From positions 1 through 24,229 of the forward strand of contig DASRFK010000223.1 in NCBI GenBank assembly GCA_035651635.1: 24,229 nucleotides of DNA, in the 5' to 3' direction. Position numbers and translations under genes: made by a program. Below are positions 1 through 7,101 of this stretch, piece after piece. Position 1 is the stretch's first letter. Every line of letters begins with the position of its first letter. The notes beneath the pieces were generated by a model. The model saw only the letters and a program-made list of their open reading frames with translations. It was not told the DNA's origin and did not search any database. This DNA comes from JANXQE01 sp035651635 (lineage in GTDB: Bacteria; Verrucomicrobiota; Verrucomicrobiia; Limisphaerales; UBA8199).

Positions 1-40
1 AGCGTCAGCGGTAACCAGCGAGCCATCCAGGTCCACTCGT

Positions 41-619
41 TTGAGCAAGCGTTGTACTGCCGGGATCTCGTTGGAACCCTCGATTACGCCGGGCATTCAG
101 AAGGAATTAAACCGACGAATTCTGGACCGAAGAGAGGGAGCTCCCGCGATCGTGCCCATTTCACAATCAGACATGGAAACTGCTACCGACCAGCCAAAAA
201 CATTGCGCACGACGCTGGATAAATGGCTGTTCCGTCGGGACCTTTTCGCAGCCAACGCACCAGTCCAAGGAGACCGCTTTTTTGCTCGAACCAACGCGTT
301 GAGCCAGATTGGGGATGCTGTCGCCAGCAGCAAGTCAGTCGGGATTTTTGGGCTGCGGAAAGTGGGCAAGACGTCTTTGCTTCACGAGATAAGGCGGCGT
401 TGCATGGAGTCCGGCGATGTTGTGCTTTATCTGGACCTCTTAGCGGTCCCAGAACACATTACCAACACTGACTGGCTATATTGGGAGCTGGCCAATCAGT
501 TGCGGCAAAACACGGCTGACCTAAATGCCCAAATCAAATGGCGCCTGGGGGGCGTTGTGGTGCCGCATCCATTGTCGGAGTTGGCGAGAACATCGGGTCC
601 TATTGGGCGCAAAACATGA
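41..619 (+). pseudogene. Truncated P-loop ATPase (nSTAND/AAA_16-like), N-terminal fragment
   Basis: The reading frame is open to the left window edge, so the TTG at 41 is only the first possible start seen here and the gene may begin outside. The recognisable part reads DKWLFRRDLFAANAP, then FFARTNALSQIGDA, then a Walker A loop GLRKVGKT around residues 104-111 with SLLHEIRRR after it, then VVLYLDLLA. This layout, an aromatic-R preface followed by FGLRKxGKTSLL, is typical of nSTAND-like ATPases in multidomain signalling and conflict proteins. It is not the TnsC type. Walker B, the sensors and any C-terminal sensor domain are missing. Homology appears to stop near base 545, where the frame runs into unrelated sequence belonging to the next remnant. 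I infer a deletion-fusion; a frameshift alone would not explain the change of family. Confidence 0.6.
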
Positions 620-828
620 TCAAGTCGAAGCAAGCGATAGCAGATGCATGGTTTGCGGCAGGGAGGAAGGAATACAACGGCACCACGAACCTAACCACAC
701 CGGCCGTTTTCCGTGTCGCTGGCTACCCGGAATGCATGGCTGACACATTGGCCGTTGCAACTAATCCAACAAACCCAAGTGCCGCGCCTGGAAATCTGGT
801 AAATCGCGATTCGACGGTTTGGCCATGA
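538..828 (+). pseudogene. 3' remnant of a DUF6345-like gene
   Basis: In a different frame from the ATPase fragment, a stretch from about base 580 reads GENIGSYWAQNMI, then AIADAWFAAGRKEY, then TTPAVFRVAGYPECMADTL. The pattern (aromatic-rich helix, short gap, I-x-DAWF-x-A) resembles the C-terminal part of DUF6345 proteins as I remember them; that assignment is tentative. The frame is open only from 520, so the N-terminal domain is absent. Its TGA stop (826-828) overlaps the ATG of the next gene (825-827), a preserved translational-coupling junction. The original gene was therefore very probably the upstream partner of the secreted protein that follows. The sequence between roughly 545 and 580 is the likely breakpoint with the ATPase fragment. 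Confidence 0.4.
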
Positions 829-1790
829 GAATGAGGCTTGCTGTCTCTTTGGCCTTCGGCTTCGCCGCGTTCACCGGGCTTACGGCGGAGCCGAATGGCC
901 ATGCCCCACCACTAATCAATTTTGAAGTTGTTTGGGCCGCTCCAACGAATTCATGGCCGGACAAGCTGTGGGCTTATAAAGTCGTGCCCCAAGATTTTGC
1001 GGAGCCGGTAATTTCGAACCTAATGCGAATCGGTGCCTTCACGATGAAGGACCGCACAAAGGCCCCAGCGGTTTTTGCTGAGAAAGACGACAAAACACTT
1101 TTTTTCGGTGAATTGGAAGGGAACAAGAAGCATCTGGCGATTTGTCCGAGTCTGGGTTGGGTGGATTACTTTAATCACGCCGCAGAAAGCTCGGGCAATA
1201 GTGCAGTCGTGGGCGTTCCGGACCAAAAGCGAGCAACGCAGCTTGGGCTCCAATACCTCCGTCTGGTTGGTATAGATGTCTCTCAGATCGCAACAAAATC
1301 TGAAACATCACAGCTAGATCTTCATTGGGGATCGCAAACTAGTTCGTGGATGGATGAAAAAACGAAAAAACAGGTGACCGTGACGAACAGATTGACGGTT
1401 TTCTTCCGGCGTCGGATTGATGGCTTGAACGTTGGTGGAATTGGACTTAACGGCGGTTTTGTGGTGGGCTTCGGGAATCGAGAGCAGATCGTCGAGTTAC
1501 AAATCTACTGGAGAAATATCATGCCCTACCGGCTCCACGACTGCGCCACACCCGCCGAGATATCCGATTGGCTGAGAACTGGCAGAATATCGCTGCCTCC
1601 CCAAGCTGGACCATCAGACCTAATTCGAAAGCTCACGATTACCTACGCAGTTCCGTTCTATGCGACCAGATTCGGAGAGGAGCCTGAGAATTTCGTTTCT
1701 CCAAAAGTTGATATCATTGCCATCGTAGAGAATTCGAAAGGTCAAGCCCCGGTCCAATTCCAGGCGGCGATCCTCAGGCCGGGTGGTTAG
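825..1790 (+). CDS. Secreted protein of unknown function
   Basis: This 321-residue protein begins MRMRLAVSLAFGFAAF and has a clear Sec signal peptide, with likely cleavage after the TA of GLTAEP. I do not recognise a characterised family. Visible segments are WAAPTNSWPDKLWAYKVVPQ near the mature N-terminus, NLMRIGAFTMKDR, a repeated glycine-rich GGIGLNGGFVVGFGN stretch, and LHDCATPAEISDWL. No catalytic motif stands out. ATG 825 was preferred to the in-frame TTG at 819 because it overlaps the TGA stop of the upstream remnant (ATGA). The signal peptide and this coupling suggest it worked with the lost DUF6345-like protein outside the cytoplasm. The frame is intact, but with its partner destroyed it may be decaying. 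Base composition is less GC-rich than the genes beyond 3.4 kb. Confidence 0.6.
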   Translation: MRMRLAVSLAFGFAAFTGLTAEPNGHAPPLINFEVVWAAPTNSWPDKLWAYKVVPQDFAEPVISNLMRIGAFTMKDRTKAPAVFAEKDDKTLFFGELEGNKKHLAICPSLGWVDYFNHAAESSGNSAVVGVPDQKRATQLGLQYLRLVGIDVSQIATKSETSQLDLHWGSQTSSWMDEKTKKQVTVTNRLTVFFRRRIDGLNVGGIGLNGGFVVGFGNREQIVELQIYWRNIMPYRLHDCATPAEISDWLRTGRISLPPQAGPSDLIRKLTITYAVPFYATRFGEEPENFVSPKVDIIAIVENSKGQAPVQFQAAILRPGG

Positions 1791-1953
1791 GTGCGTGCCT
1801 TAATCGCACATGAAGGGTGGCTGCTGTGGCAGTGGCATCCTGGATCAATTCCTCGCAATCGTCGGCACCGACAAAAATCGAGTCGGCGAGCACGGAAACG
1901 CGGATGCGGGGGACGATTTCTTCGACCAATAATCTTCCTGCGGATGGACTCAT
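1774..1953 (-). pseudogene. 5' stub (59 codons) of a truncated gene, possibly sigma-factor-like
   Basis: Reading leftward from ATG 1953, the stub gives MSPSAGRLLVEEIVPRIRVS, then DSIFVGADDCEELIQDATATAA, and then unrelated residues to a TGA at 1774-1776. A good ribosome binding site, AGGAG at 1965-1969, lies 11 bases before the ATG, which is rare in this window and argues that the start is genuine. The EELIQDATAIAA-like helix recalls region 2 of small sigma-70-like proteins, but the piece is too short for a firm call. The last ten or so residues come from the 3' end of the convergent secreted-protein gene, so the true gene was cut at about 1800. Together with the neighbouring fragments this shows repeated insertion and deletion in the region. 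Confidence 0.4.
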
Positions 1954-1992
1954 GATTTTCTGAACTCCTGTTTTGATAATGTGGGAGGAAAC

Positions 1993-2030
1993 GCAAAAAG
2001 CCCCTCCACCGGGACACGGCGGAGGGGCTT
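1993..2030 (-). terminator. Intrinsic terminator hairpin (minus strand)
   Basis: AAGCCCCTCC at 1998-2007 pairs perfectly with GGAGGGGCTT at 2021-2030. A further CCG/CGG pair closes the loop after one mismatch. Read on the minus strand the stem is followed by CTTTTTGCG, a five-T tract, so the polarity is right for intrinsic termination in that direction. It lies about 40 bases upstream of the ATG at 1953. It could end a lost minus-strand gene to the right or act as a leader attenuator for the 1953 stub. The plus-strand frame that runs through it is not a real coding start. Confidence 0.7.
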
Positions 2031-2076
2031 AAGGATCAACCGGCAATCGGGCCAGCCGAGTTGGTCAACCAATATC

Positions 2077-2748
2077 GTGACCCTTCGCAACAACCTGAGT
2101 TACATCACAAAGAGGTTTTTTGGTGCGAGCTGTTCAGCATTCGCGAATGCCGCCGGGCTGCATCACAGTTCCGTGGCGGACATTCTGCGTGGCACCGCCA
2201 AGCCCGGGTTTAGCACACTCCTGCAAATGTCCATCGCCGCAGGTATTCCAGCAGTGCGCCTACTCGAGAGGCCACTCGACCTCGACCCTATGCGGAGCAA
2301 GAATTCCGCGGGCTCAACATTTCCCAGAAAATCTTGTCACAATTATGATTGGCCAAGGCTGGCCGGAGCACTGGCCCAACTCGACAAGATCGAAGGAAAT
2401 GCTGTTTCGCTAAACAGTTTTTGTAGAGGCCAGGGGTGCGATCCCGGTTACGTCGCTAAGCGGCTTTCGGGCTCCGCTCGACCCATCATCGCTAAATTCC
2501 GGAAATTAACTGCCGGACGCCATAGAGCCCGTTTGGCCCAAGAAGAAGCAGAATTGCGTTCGGCTGTAAATGCGTCCCTCCGGGGCGGGCAATCGCCTAG
2601 TTTTCGGCAGATACGCCGCAAATTGGGGAAACCGGGAGTTTTGCGGAACCCGCGATTGATCATGATTCGCAAACAAATGCTCGGTATGACGACCTCCATC
2701 CAGAGCGCTCAATTCGGGAATGGAAGTTTGGCGGGTAGTCGCCAGTGA
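2077..2748 (+). pseudogene. TniQ/TnsD-like transposition targeting protein, C-terminal fragment
   Basis: The segment starts around VTLRNNLSYITKRFFGAS. It continues as a helix-turn-helix-like stretch, SAFANAAGLHHSSVADILRG then KPGFSTLLQMSIAAGI, and ends with WPRLAGALAQLD, FRKL, EEAELRSAVNASLRGGQSP and RRKLGKPGVLRNPRL. This order (DNA-binding helices, then a tail with R-x-x-L-x-KPG-x-x-RNP) matches the C-terminal half of TniQ/TnsD proteins, which choose the target site for Tn7-like transposons. The N-terminal zinc-finger domain, normally over 150 residues, is missing. The frame stays open to 1981 only because it crosses a terminator and non-homologous DNA. GTG 2077 is used as a nominal start. 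No TnsA, TnsB or TnsC is visible, so this is a relic, unless it is a repurposed DNA-binding protein. Confidence 0.55.
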
Positions 2749-2807
2749 AAACCTCGATCTAAGACCAGAAGGCTGGGACCCGAAGTTTGGCCAGCGGGGT
2801 TTGGGCA

Positions 2808-2832
2808 GCAAAGTCTGGCAAAATGGCCAGAC
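2808..2832 (-). terminator. Candidate weak terminator downstream of tRNA-His
   Basis: On the minus strand GTCTGGC, a six-base loop CATTTT, and GCCAGAC form a perfect 7-bp stem (2813-2832) followed by TTTGC. It sits 39 bases past the tRNA CCA end. The T tract is short, so termination is plausible but weak. The wider area also shows an imperfect outer palindrome, 2779-2792 with 2825-2838 (12 of 14 matching). Confidence 0.35.
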
Positions 2833-2870
2833 CTCGGGTTAAGGGACAGGGGGGGGAAGAAAGAAGAAGA

Positions 2871-2949
2871 TGGGGTGGTCGACGGGATTTGAACCCGCGA
2901 CAGCCAGATCCACAATCTGGGGCTCTAACCAAGCTGAGCTACGACCACC
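2871..2949 (-). tRNA. tRNA-His (anticodon GTG)
   Basis: On the minus strand a full cloverleaf can be drawn. The acceptor stem GTGGTCG pairs with CGACCAC, with an encoded extra 5' G (G-1, base 2949) opposite discriminator C73, the hallmark of tRNA-His. The D arm is AGCTCAGCTTGGTTAGAGC, the anticodon stem-loop carries ATTGTGGAT with anticodon GTG, and the T arm contains GGGTTCAAATCCC. CCA is encoded (2873-2871). Its 3' end faces the broken-gene region on the left. tRNA 3' ends are classic integration sites, but I found no duplicated 3'-end segment in the left 2.8 kb. Confidence 0.95.
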
Positions 2950-3016
2950 ACAATCGGTCGACAACGGTATGTTTTAGTGTTTGAGCAGTCAAGCCCACCC
3001 GGAACGGAACGCAGGG

Positions 3017-3189
3017 CAGGGCAAACGCGTCTAAATCCATTGAAAAGAGCGCCCGTGAGGTAGGGACATCGCGCTGCGATGTCCCCGCCCGCGTTTAGCG
3101 GGCGGAACGAATGCGAGAGGTACGTCTACATTCCAGCCTTGCGCCGCCGAACGCGGGGCGCGGACGGCGCAGCGCGCGACATCCCTACC
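3017..3189. repeat. Dispersed hairpin repeat, copy A (MITE-like)
   Basis: Bases 3017-3174 match 23949-24105 in the same orientation with about 85-90% identity by eye. Inside are two strong hairpins: GGGACATCGC with GCGATGTCCC (3-base loop), and GCCCGC with GCGGGC (loop GTTTA; GTCCA in the other copy, so the loop changes while the stem is kept). In this copy the unit begins GGTAGGGACATCGCG (3059-3073) and ends CGCGACATCCCTACC (3175-3189). These are near-perfect inverted ends (13 of 15), as in a small non-autonomous element. No coding potential is evident. Confidence 0.8.
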
Positions 3190-3274
3190 GCGAGAATTAG
3201 ATGCGTCGGCCCGGTGCCGCCCTGAGAACGCGGGGTGCGTTTAGAAGTGTCGGTCTTGGCTGAAGCCGAAAAAA

Positions 3275-3292
3275 GCGGCAGAGGGCTGCCGC
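3275..3292. repeat. GC-rich hairpin (7-bp stem) inside an apparent ORF extension
   Basis: GCGGCAG, loop AGGG, CTGCCGC is a perfect hairpin followed by AGTCCAAAACGC. It has the form of the short palindromic repeats scattered between genes in this window. It lies inside the frame that extends the histidine kinase upstream, and this is the main reason the 3235 start of that gene is rejected. Confidence 0.55.
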
Positions 3293-3417
3293 AGTCCAAA
3301 ACGCAAGCGCAACACGGGGGCGGGCCTCGAGAACACCTGCGAGGCAATTATGCTCTTCGGCCCAAACCACGAGGCTTCGCTCTTGGCCAATGGGTCGCTA
3401 ACCGCTACAGTCCGGCC

Positions 3418-4530
3418 GTGGTCGCGCTCGAAAACAACCAACTCTTCTCCCAGCTTAGCCCGGAGGATTTGCGCCGATTGGCCAGCATTGCCCGCGAACA
3501 AACATTCTGCGCTGGCAAAGAGATTTTCAAAGAAGGCGATCCCGGTGACGGCGCTTACCTGGTGCGGGATGGCTTGGTGGAGATCTCCGTCCATGGTGGC
3601 CAGACCGGCCGCTACATTTTTACCGAAGCCGGTCCGGGGGACTTGCTAGGAGAGATGGCCGTGATCGAGGACCAGCCTCGCTCGGCCAACGCAGTGGCGC
3701 GCAAGGAGACGGTTGTCTATTTTCTACCGCGCGCGGATGTCCTCCGACTGGTTGAACAAAGTCCCGCGCTGGCCTTGGCTTTCCTGAGGGAAATCAGTCA
3801 TCGGCTGCGCACGTTCAACCGTCAGTACTTGCGCGAAGTGCTCCAAGCCGAGCGCCTGGCGGTCGTCGGCCGCTTTGCCCGTTCCATCGTTCACGACCTC
3901 AAAAATCCGCTGAATATCATCGGCCTGACTTCCGAGATGGCTGCTCTGGGACAAACGACGCCTGAGACGCGCGACAAAGCTCTTAAAACCATTCGGCTTC
4001 AGGTCGATCGCATCAACGAATTGGTGAGCGAAATCCTCGATTTTACTCAAGGGACCTCGCCCGACCTGATGTTGCCGCCCATTGATTTCGCCCGGTTCAT
4101 CCACGACATCCTGGAAGAAATTCGACCCGAAGCCTCCCTGCGCTCGGGGGTTATCGAGCTCGAAAACCTGCCACCGTCAGTTTCCCTGCCGCTGAATCCA
4201 AAACGGTTGCGCCGGCTTTTCTTCAACCTGGTCCACAACGCGACCGATGCCATGCCGCGCGGCGGCAAAATCTTTTTGCGGTTCCGTTCCACCCCCGAGG
4301 CAGTCGTGACGGAACTTGAAGATACCGGTCCGGGCATCGCGCCGGAAATCGCCGGCCAACTCTTCGAGGCTTTTGCCACTTATGGCAAGGCGCACGGCAC
4401 CGGCCTGGGGCTTTCCATCTGCAAGAAGATCATCGAGGATCATCGTGGCTGGATTGCCGCGCGCACCGAGCCGGGTCGTGGTGCTATCTTTGAATTTGGG
4501 CTGCCTTTGCCCAAAGCCCTGCCGACATGA
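3418..4530 (+). CDS. Soluble sensor histidine kinase with N-terminal cyclic-nucleotide-binding domain
   Basis: The frame is open from GTG 3235 (431 residues), but the first 61 residues are encoded by a repeat hairpin and low-complexity DNA. GTG 3418, giving 370 residues just before ALENNQLFSQL, is the likelier start; residue numbers below use the long frame. Residues 66-195 form a cNMP-binding/Crp-type beta roll (LFSQLSPEDLRRLASIA, GDPGDGAYLVRDG, GDLLGEMAVIEDQPRSA). Residues 205-270 form the HisKA helix pair with phosphoacceptor H220 in SIVHDLKNPLN. Residues 325-425 form HATPase_c with N box FFNLVHNATDAM, G1 box DTGPGIA and G2 box GTGLGLSICKKII. There are no membrane segments, so it is cytoplasmic and probably senses a small ligand. 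No response regulator is adjacent. Its TGA overlaps the mutL ATG, so the two are translationally coupled. Confidence 0.9.
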   Translation: MVALENNQLFSQLSPEDLRRLASIAREQTFCAGKEIFKEGDPGDGAYLVRDGLVEISVHGGQTGRYIFTEAGPGDLLGEMAVIEDQPRSANAVARKETVVYFLPRADVLRLVEQSPALALAFLREISHRLRTFNRQYLREVLQAERLAVVGRFARSIVHDLKNPLNIIGLTSEMAALGQTTPETRDKALKTIRLQVDRINELVSEILDFTQGTSPDLMLPPIDFARFIHDILEEIRPEASLRSGVIELENLPPSVSLPLNPKRLRRLFFNLVHNATDAMPRGGKIFLRFRSTPEAVVTELEDTGPGIAPEIAGQLFEAFATYGKAHGTGLGLSICKKIIEDHRGWIAARTEPGRGAIFEFGLPLPKALPT

Positions 4531-6563
4531 ACCGCATCCGGCTCTTACCGGAGCAAGTCGCCAACCAGATCGCCGCCGGCGAAGTCATTGAGCGGCCGGC
4601 CAGCGTGGTCAAGGAATTGGTCGAGAACTCTCTGGATGCCCAGGCAACACGCATTACCGTCGAGATCCAGGCGGGCGGCCGCAGCCTGGTCCGGGTCAGT
4701 GACGATGGAGTGGGCATGAGCCGCGACGACGCACTGCTTTGCCTCGAGCGCCATGCCACCAGCAAAATCGTGCGCGCCGAAGATCTCGCCGCCATCGCCA
4801 CCATGGGTTTCCGAGGTGAAGCCTTGCCCAGTATCGCCAGCGTCAGCCGGTTCATCCTCACGACGCGCGAGCGCGATGCTGACTCGCCCGAAGGCACTCA
4901 GATCGTCATCGGCGGCGGCAAAGTCCTGGAGGTCAAGGCCGCCGCCAGTGCGCCGGGCACTACGCTCGAAGTGAGGCAACTCTTTTTCAACCTGCCCGCC
5001 CGCCGCAAATTCTTGCGCACCGAAGAAACCGAATCGGCGCACATCCAGCATTATCTCACGCTGGCTGCGCTCGCCTTTCCCGAGGTCGCCTTCACGTTTT
5101 TGAAAGACAGCCGCACGGTCTGGCAATTGCCCGCTGTAAAAAGCGGGAATGAACGCGGCGCTCGTTTGGCTGCGCTACGCGAACGCCTGCGTGCTGTCCA
5201 GGGTGGCGAGGAGAAACTGGTGCCAGTCGATTTTTCCGCCGAGCTCTCCGCCGCTGTGGAAAGCGAAACCGACACTGGAAAATCGAACCAGGCAGGGGGC
5301 CCAACCCGGGATCTGTTTCGCCTCTGGGGTTACATCGGAGCCCCTGGCGTTTCGCGCGCGACGCGGGAAGACCAGCACCTGTTCGTCAATCGTCGTCCGA
5401 TCGAAAACCGGGGCCTGAATTTCGCTCTCCTCGAAGGCTATCATACCTCGTTAATGAAAGGCCGCTATCCTGTCTCTTGCCTGTTCCTCGAGATCGATCC
5501 GGCGGCCGTGGACGTCAATATCCATCCGGCCAAACGCGAGGTGCGCTTTCGCTGCGAAGCCGAAGTGCGAAGGCTGGTCGCCCAGGCCCTCCGCCAGACT
5601 CTGCTCCAGTTCCATTCCGAGGAAACCGTTTCCCCAACCCGCGCCGCGCAGCCGCGTCCGGAAAGTCCCTCAGCCTCAGCCCTGCTGACCAAACCTACGC
5701 AGACCAGCCTTCCTCAATTCCCGGATCATCTGCGGCCCGCACCTATGCAAACCGGTGCGCCCACCCATCAGCCGGCGCTGCCAATGGGCTTCAGCCCGCC
5801 TGAGGCGCACGTGCGGCAAAGCCAGGGGCGCCCTCTCTCGCCGGGTCCGGTTGTCCAAACCCTGACGTACGCAAGTTCAGCGGCTTCGACGTCACCTTTG
5901 GAGCCCGCTTCTACTCAGGCTTCTTCCCCGCCATCCTCAATCCCTGCGCTTTCACCCGGCGCTGCGGTCCCGCTGCTGCACGTGCCGCTCCGGTTGGTGG
6001 GAGTCATCGGACGCCTCTATGTGGTGCTCGAATCCGATCGGGGGTTGGTCTTGCTCGACCAACACGCCGCGCACGAACGCGTTTTGTTCGAGCAAATGCT
6101 CGGACGCCTGGAACAAAACGAGCAGGCGCATTCCCAAAAATTGCTTCTGCCCGAAACAGTGGAAGTATCCGCCCGCGATGCCAATTTTCTGCGCGAACAA
6201 TTGCCGGCGCTCACGCGCCTGGGAGTAGGATTAAGCGAGTTCGGCGAGCGCACATTCCTGCTCGATGCCTTGCCGCCGTTTGTAAAAGTGTCCGAGCCGC
6301 GCCGTTTCGTGCTGCAGGTCATCGACGAACTCAAAGCCGCCGGCCAGCAAGTCAACTCCCTGCGCCTGGGTGAACTGATGGTCGCCAAAACCGTTTGCCG
6401 CCACGCCGTCAAAGCCAACGACCCGCTATCCGGACCCGAATTGGAAAAGCTGATCGCGGATTTGCGGCACTGCGCCATGCCTTATACGTGCCCTCACGGC
6501 CGGCCCACCCTGGTCGAAATGAATTTCCGTGAGCTCGAGAAGAAATTCGGACGCAGCCAGTAA
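4527..6563 (+). CDS. mutL: DNA mismatch repair protein MutL (endonuclease type)
   Basis: This 678-residue protein couples mismatch recognition by MutS to strand incision. The N-terminal GHKL ATPase is intact: VVKELVENSLDA with catalytic E30, DDGVGM at 59-64, and GFRGEAL at 94-100. A Pro/Ser/Ala-rich linker of about 130 residues (roughly 340-480) follows, as is usual for MutL and of little conservation. The C-terminal dimerisation domain keeps the metal-dependent endonuclease motifs DQHAAHERVLFE (from D511), VCRHAVK (623-629) and CPHGRP (655-660). The protein should therefore nick DNA itself, as expected where no MutH/Dam system exists. The ATG overlaps the stop of the kinase gene (ATGA), so the start is fixed by context; there is no Shine-Dalgarno site. 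Confidence 0.97.
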   Translation: MNRIRLLPEQVANQIAAGEVIERPASVVKELVENSLDAQATRITVEIQAGGRSLVRVSDDGVGMSRDDALLCLERHATSKIVRAEDLAAIATMGFRGEALPSIASVSRFILTTRERDADSPEGTQIVIGGGKVLEVKAAASAPGTTLEVRQLFFNLPARRKFLRTEETESAHIQHYLTLAALAFPEVAFTFLKDSRTVWQLPAVKSGNERGARLAALRERLRAVQGGEEKLVPVDFSAELSAAVESETDTGKSNQAGGPTRDLFRLWGYIGAPGVSRATREDQHLFVNRRPIENRGLNFALLEGYHTSLMKGRYPVSCLFLEIDPAAVDVNIHPAKREVRFRCEAEVRRLVAQALRQTLLQFHSEETVSPTRAAQPRPESPSASALLTKPTQTSLPQFPDHLRPAPMQTGAPTHQPALPMGFSPPEAHVRQSQGRPLSPGPVVQTLTYASSAASTSPLEPASTQASSPPSSIPALSPGAAVPLLHVPLRLVGVIGRLYVVLESDRGLVLLDQHAAHERVLFEQMLGRLEQNEQAHSQKLLLPETVEVSARDANFLREQLPALTRLGVGLSEFGERTFLLDALPPFVKVSEPRRFVLQVIDELKAAGQQVNSLRLGELMVAKTVCRHAVKANDPLSGPELEKLIADLRHCAMPYTCPHGRPTLVEMNFRELEKKFGRSQ

Positions 6564-6580
6564 TGCAATGGGACCAAAGT

Positions 6581-7098
6581 CCGGAACGCCGCATTTATGC
6601 GGCAGCGGCGCGCGGGCATCCGTTGCCCGCAGCAACGAACCACCTCCGCTGGCGATGAAACTCCTTCAGCGCCAAATCCAGTTCGCAGATCTCTGCGGAC
6701 TGGGAAATCTGACTGGGAAGTCCGCGCGCCGGCACGCGGGCATGTTGCCCGCGACCATCGGCCAACACCGAACGTTCCCTTCGCCAGACTCGGTACCTGG
6801 ATCCCTGCGGACTGGGAAGTCCGCGCGCCGGCGCTGTCCCCGGAACGCCGCATTTATGCGGCAGCGGCGCGCGGGCATCCGTTGCCTGCAGCAACGAACC
6901 ACCTCCGCTGGCGATGAAACTCCTTCAGCGCCAAATCCAGTTCGCAGATCTCTGCGGACCGGGAAATCTGAGTGGGAACTCCGCGCACCGGCACGCGGGC
7001 ATGTTGCCCGCGACCATCGGCCAACACCGAACGTTCCCTTCGCCAGACTCGGTACCTGGATCCCTGCGGACTGGGAAGTCCGCGCGCCGGCGCTGCCC
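6581..7098. repeat. Two tandem copies of a 259-bp block of hairpins
   Basis: Bases 6581-6839 are repeated head-to-tail at 6840-7098 with only a handful of substitutions. Each copy is a string of palindromes. These include GCCGCAT/ATGCGGC, GCGGGCA-tccgt-TGCCCGC, GCAGA-tc-TCTGC, GCGGACT-ggga-AGTCCGC, and GCGGGCA-tgt-TGCCCGC. The motif CTGCGGACTGGGAA occurs twice in each copy, so the block is itself a composite of smaller repeats. It fills the whole space between the convergent mutL and tig genes and could end transcription from both sides. The frames that cross it are by-products of the repeats. Confidence 0.9.
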
Positions 7099-7101
7099 TG
7101 C

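Noticed and set aside
41..619. TnsC partner for the TniQ-like fragment
   Set aside because: The Walker A context (FGLRKVGKTSLL) is of the nSTAND type, and the two fragments are separated by unrelated genes.
1981..2076. 5' part of the long frame containing the TniQ-like fragment
   Set aside because: It crosses a terminator hairpin and shows no family resemblance; conserved sequence begins near 2077.
1..2870. Integrative element bounded by a duplicated tRNA-His 3' end
   Set aside because: I searched by eye for a second copy of the tRNA 3' end in the left region and found none; the other end could lie outside the window.
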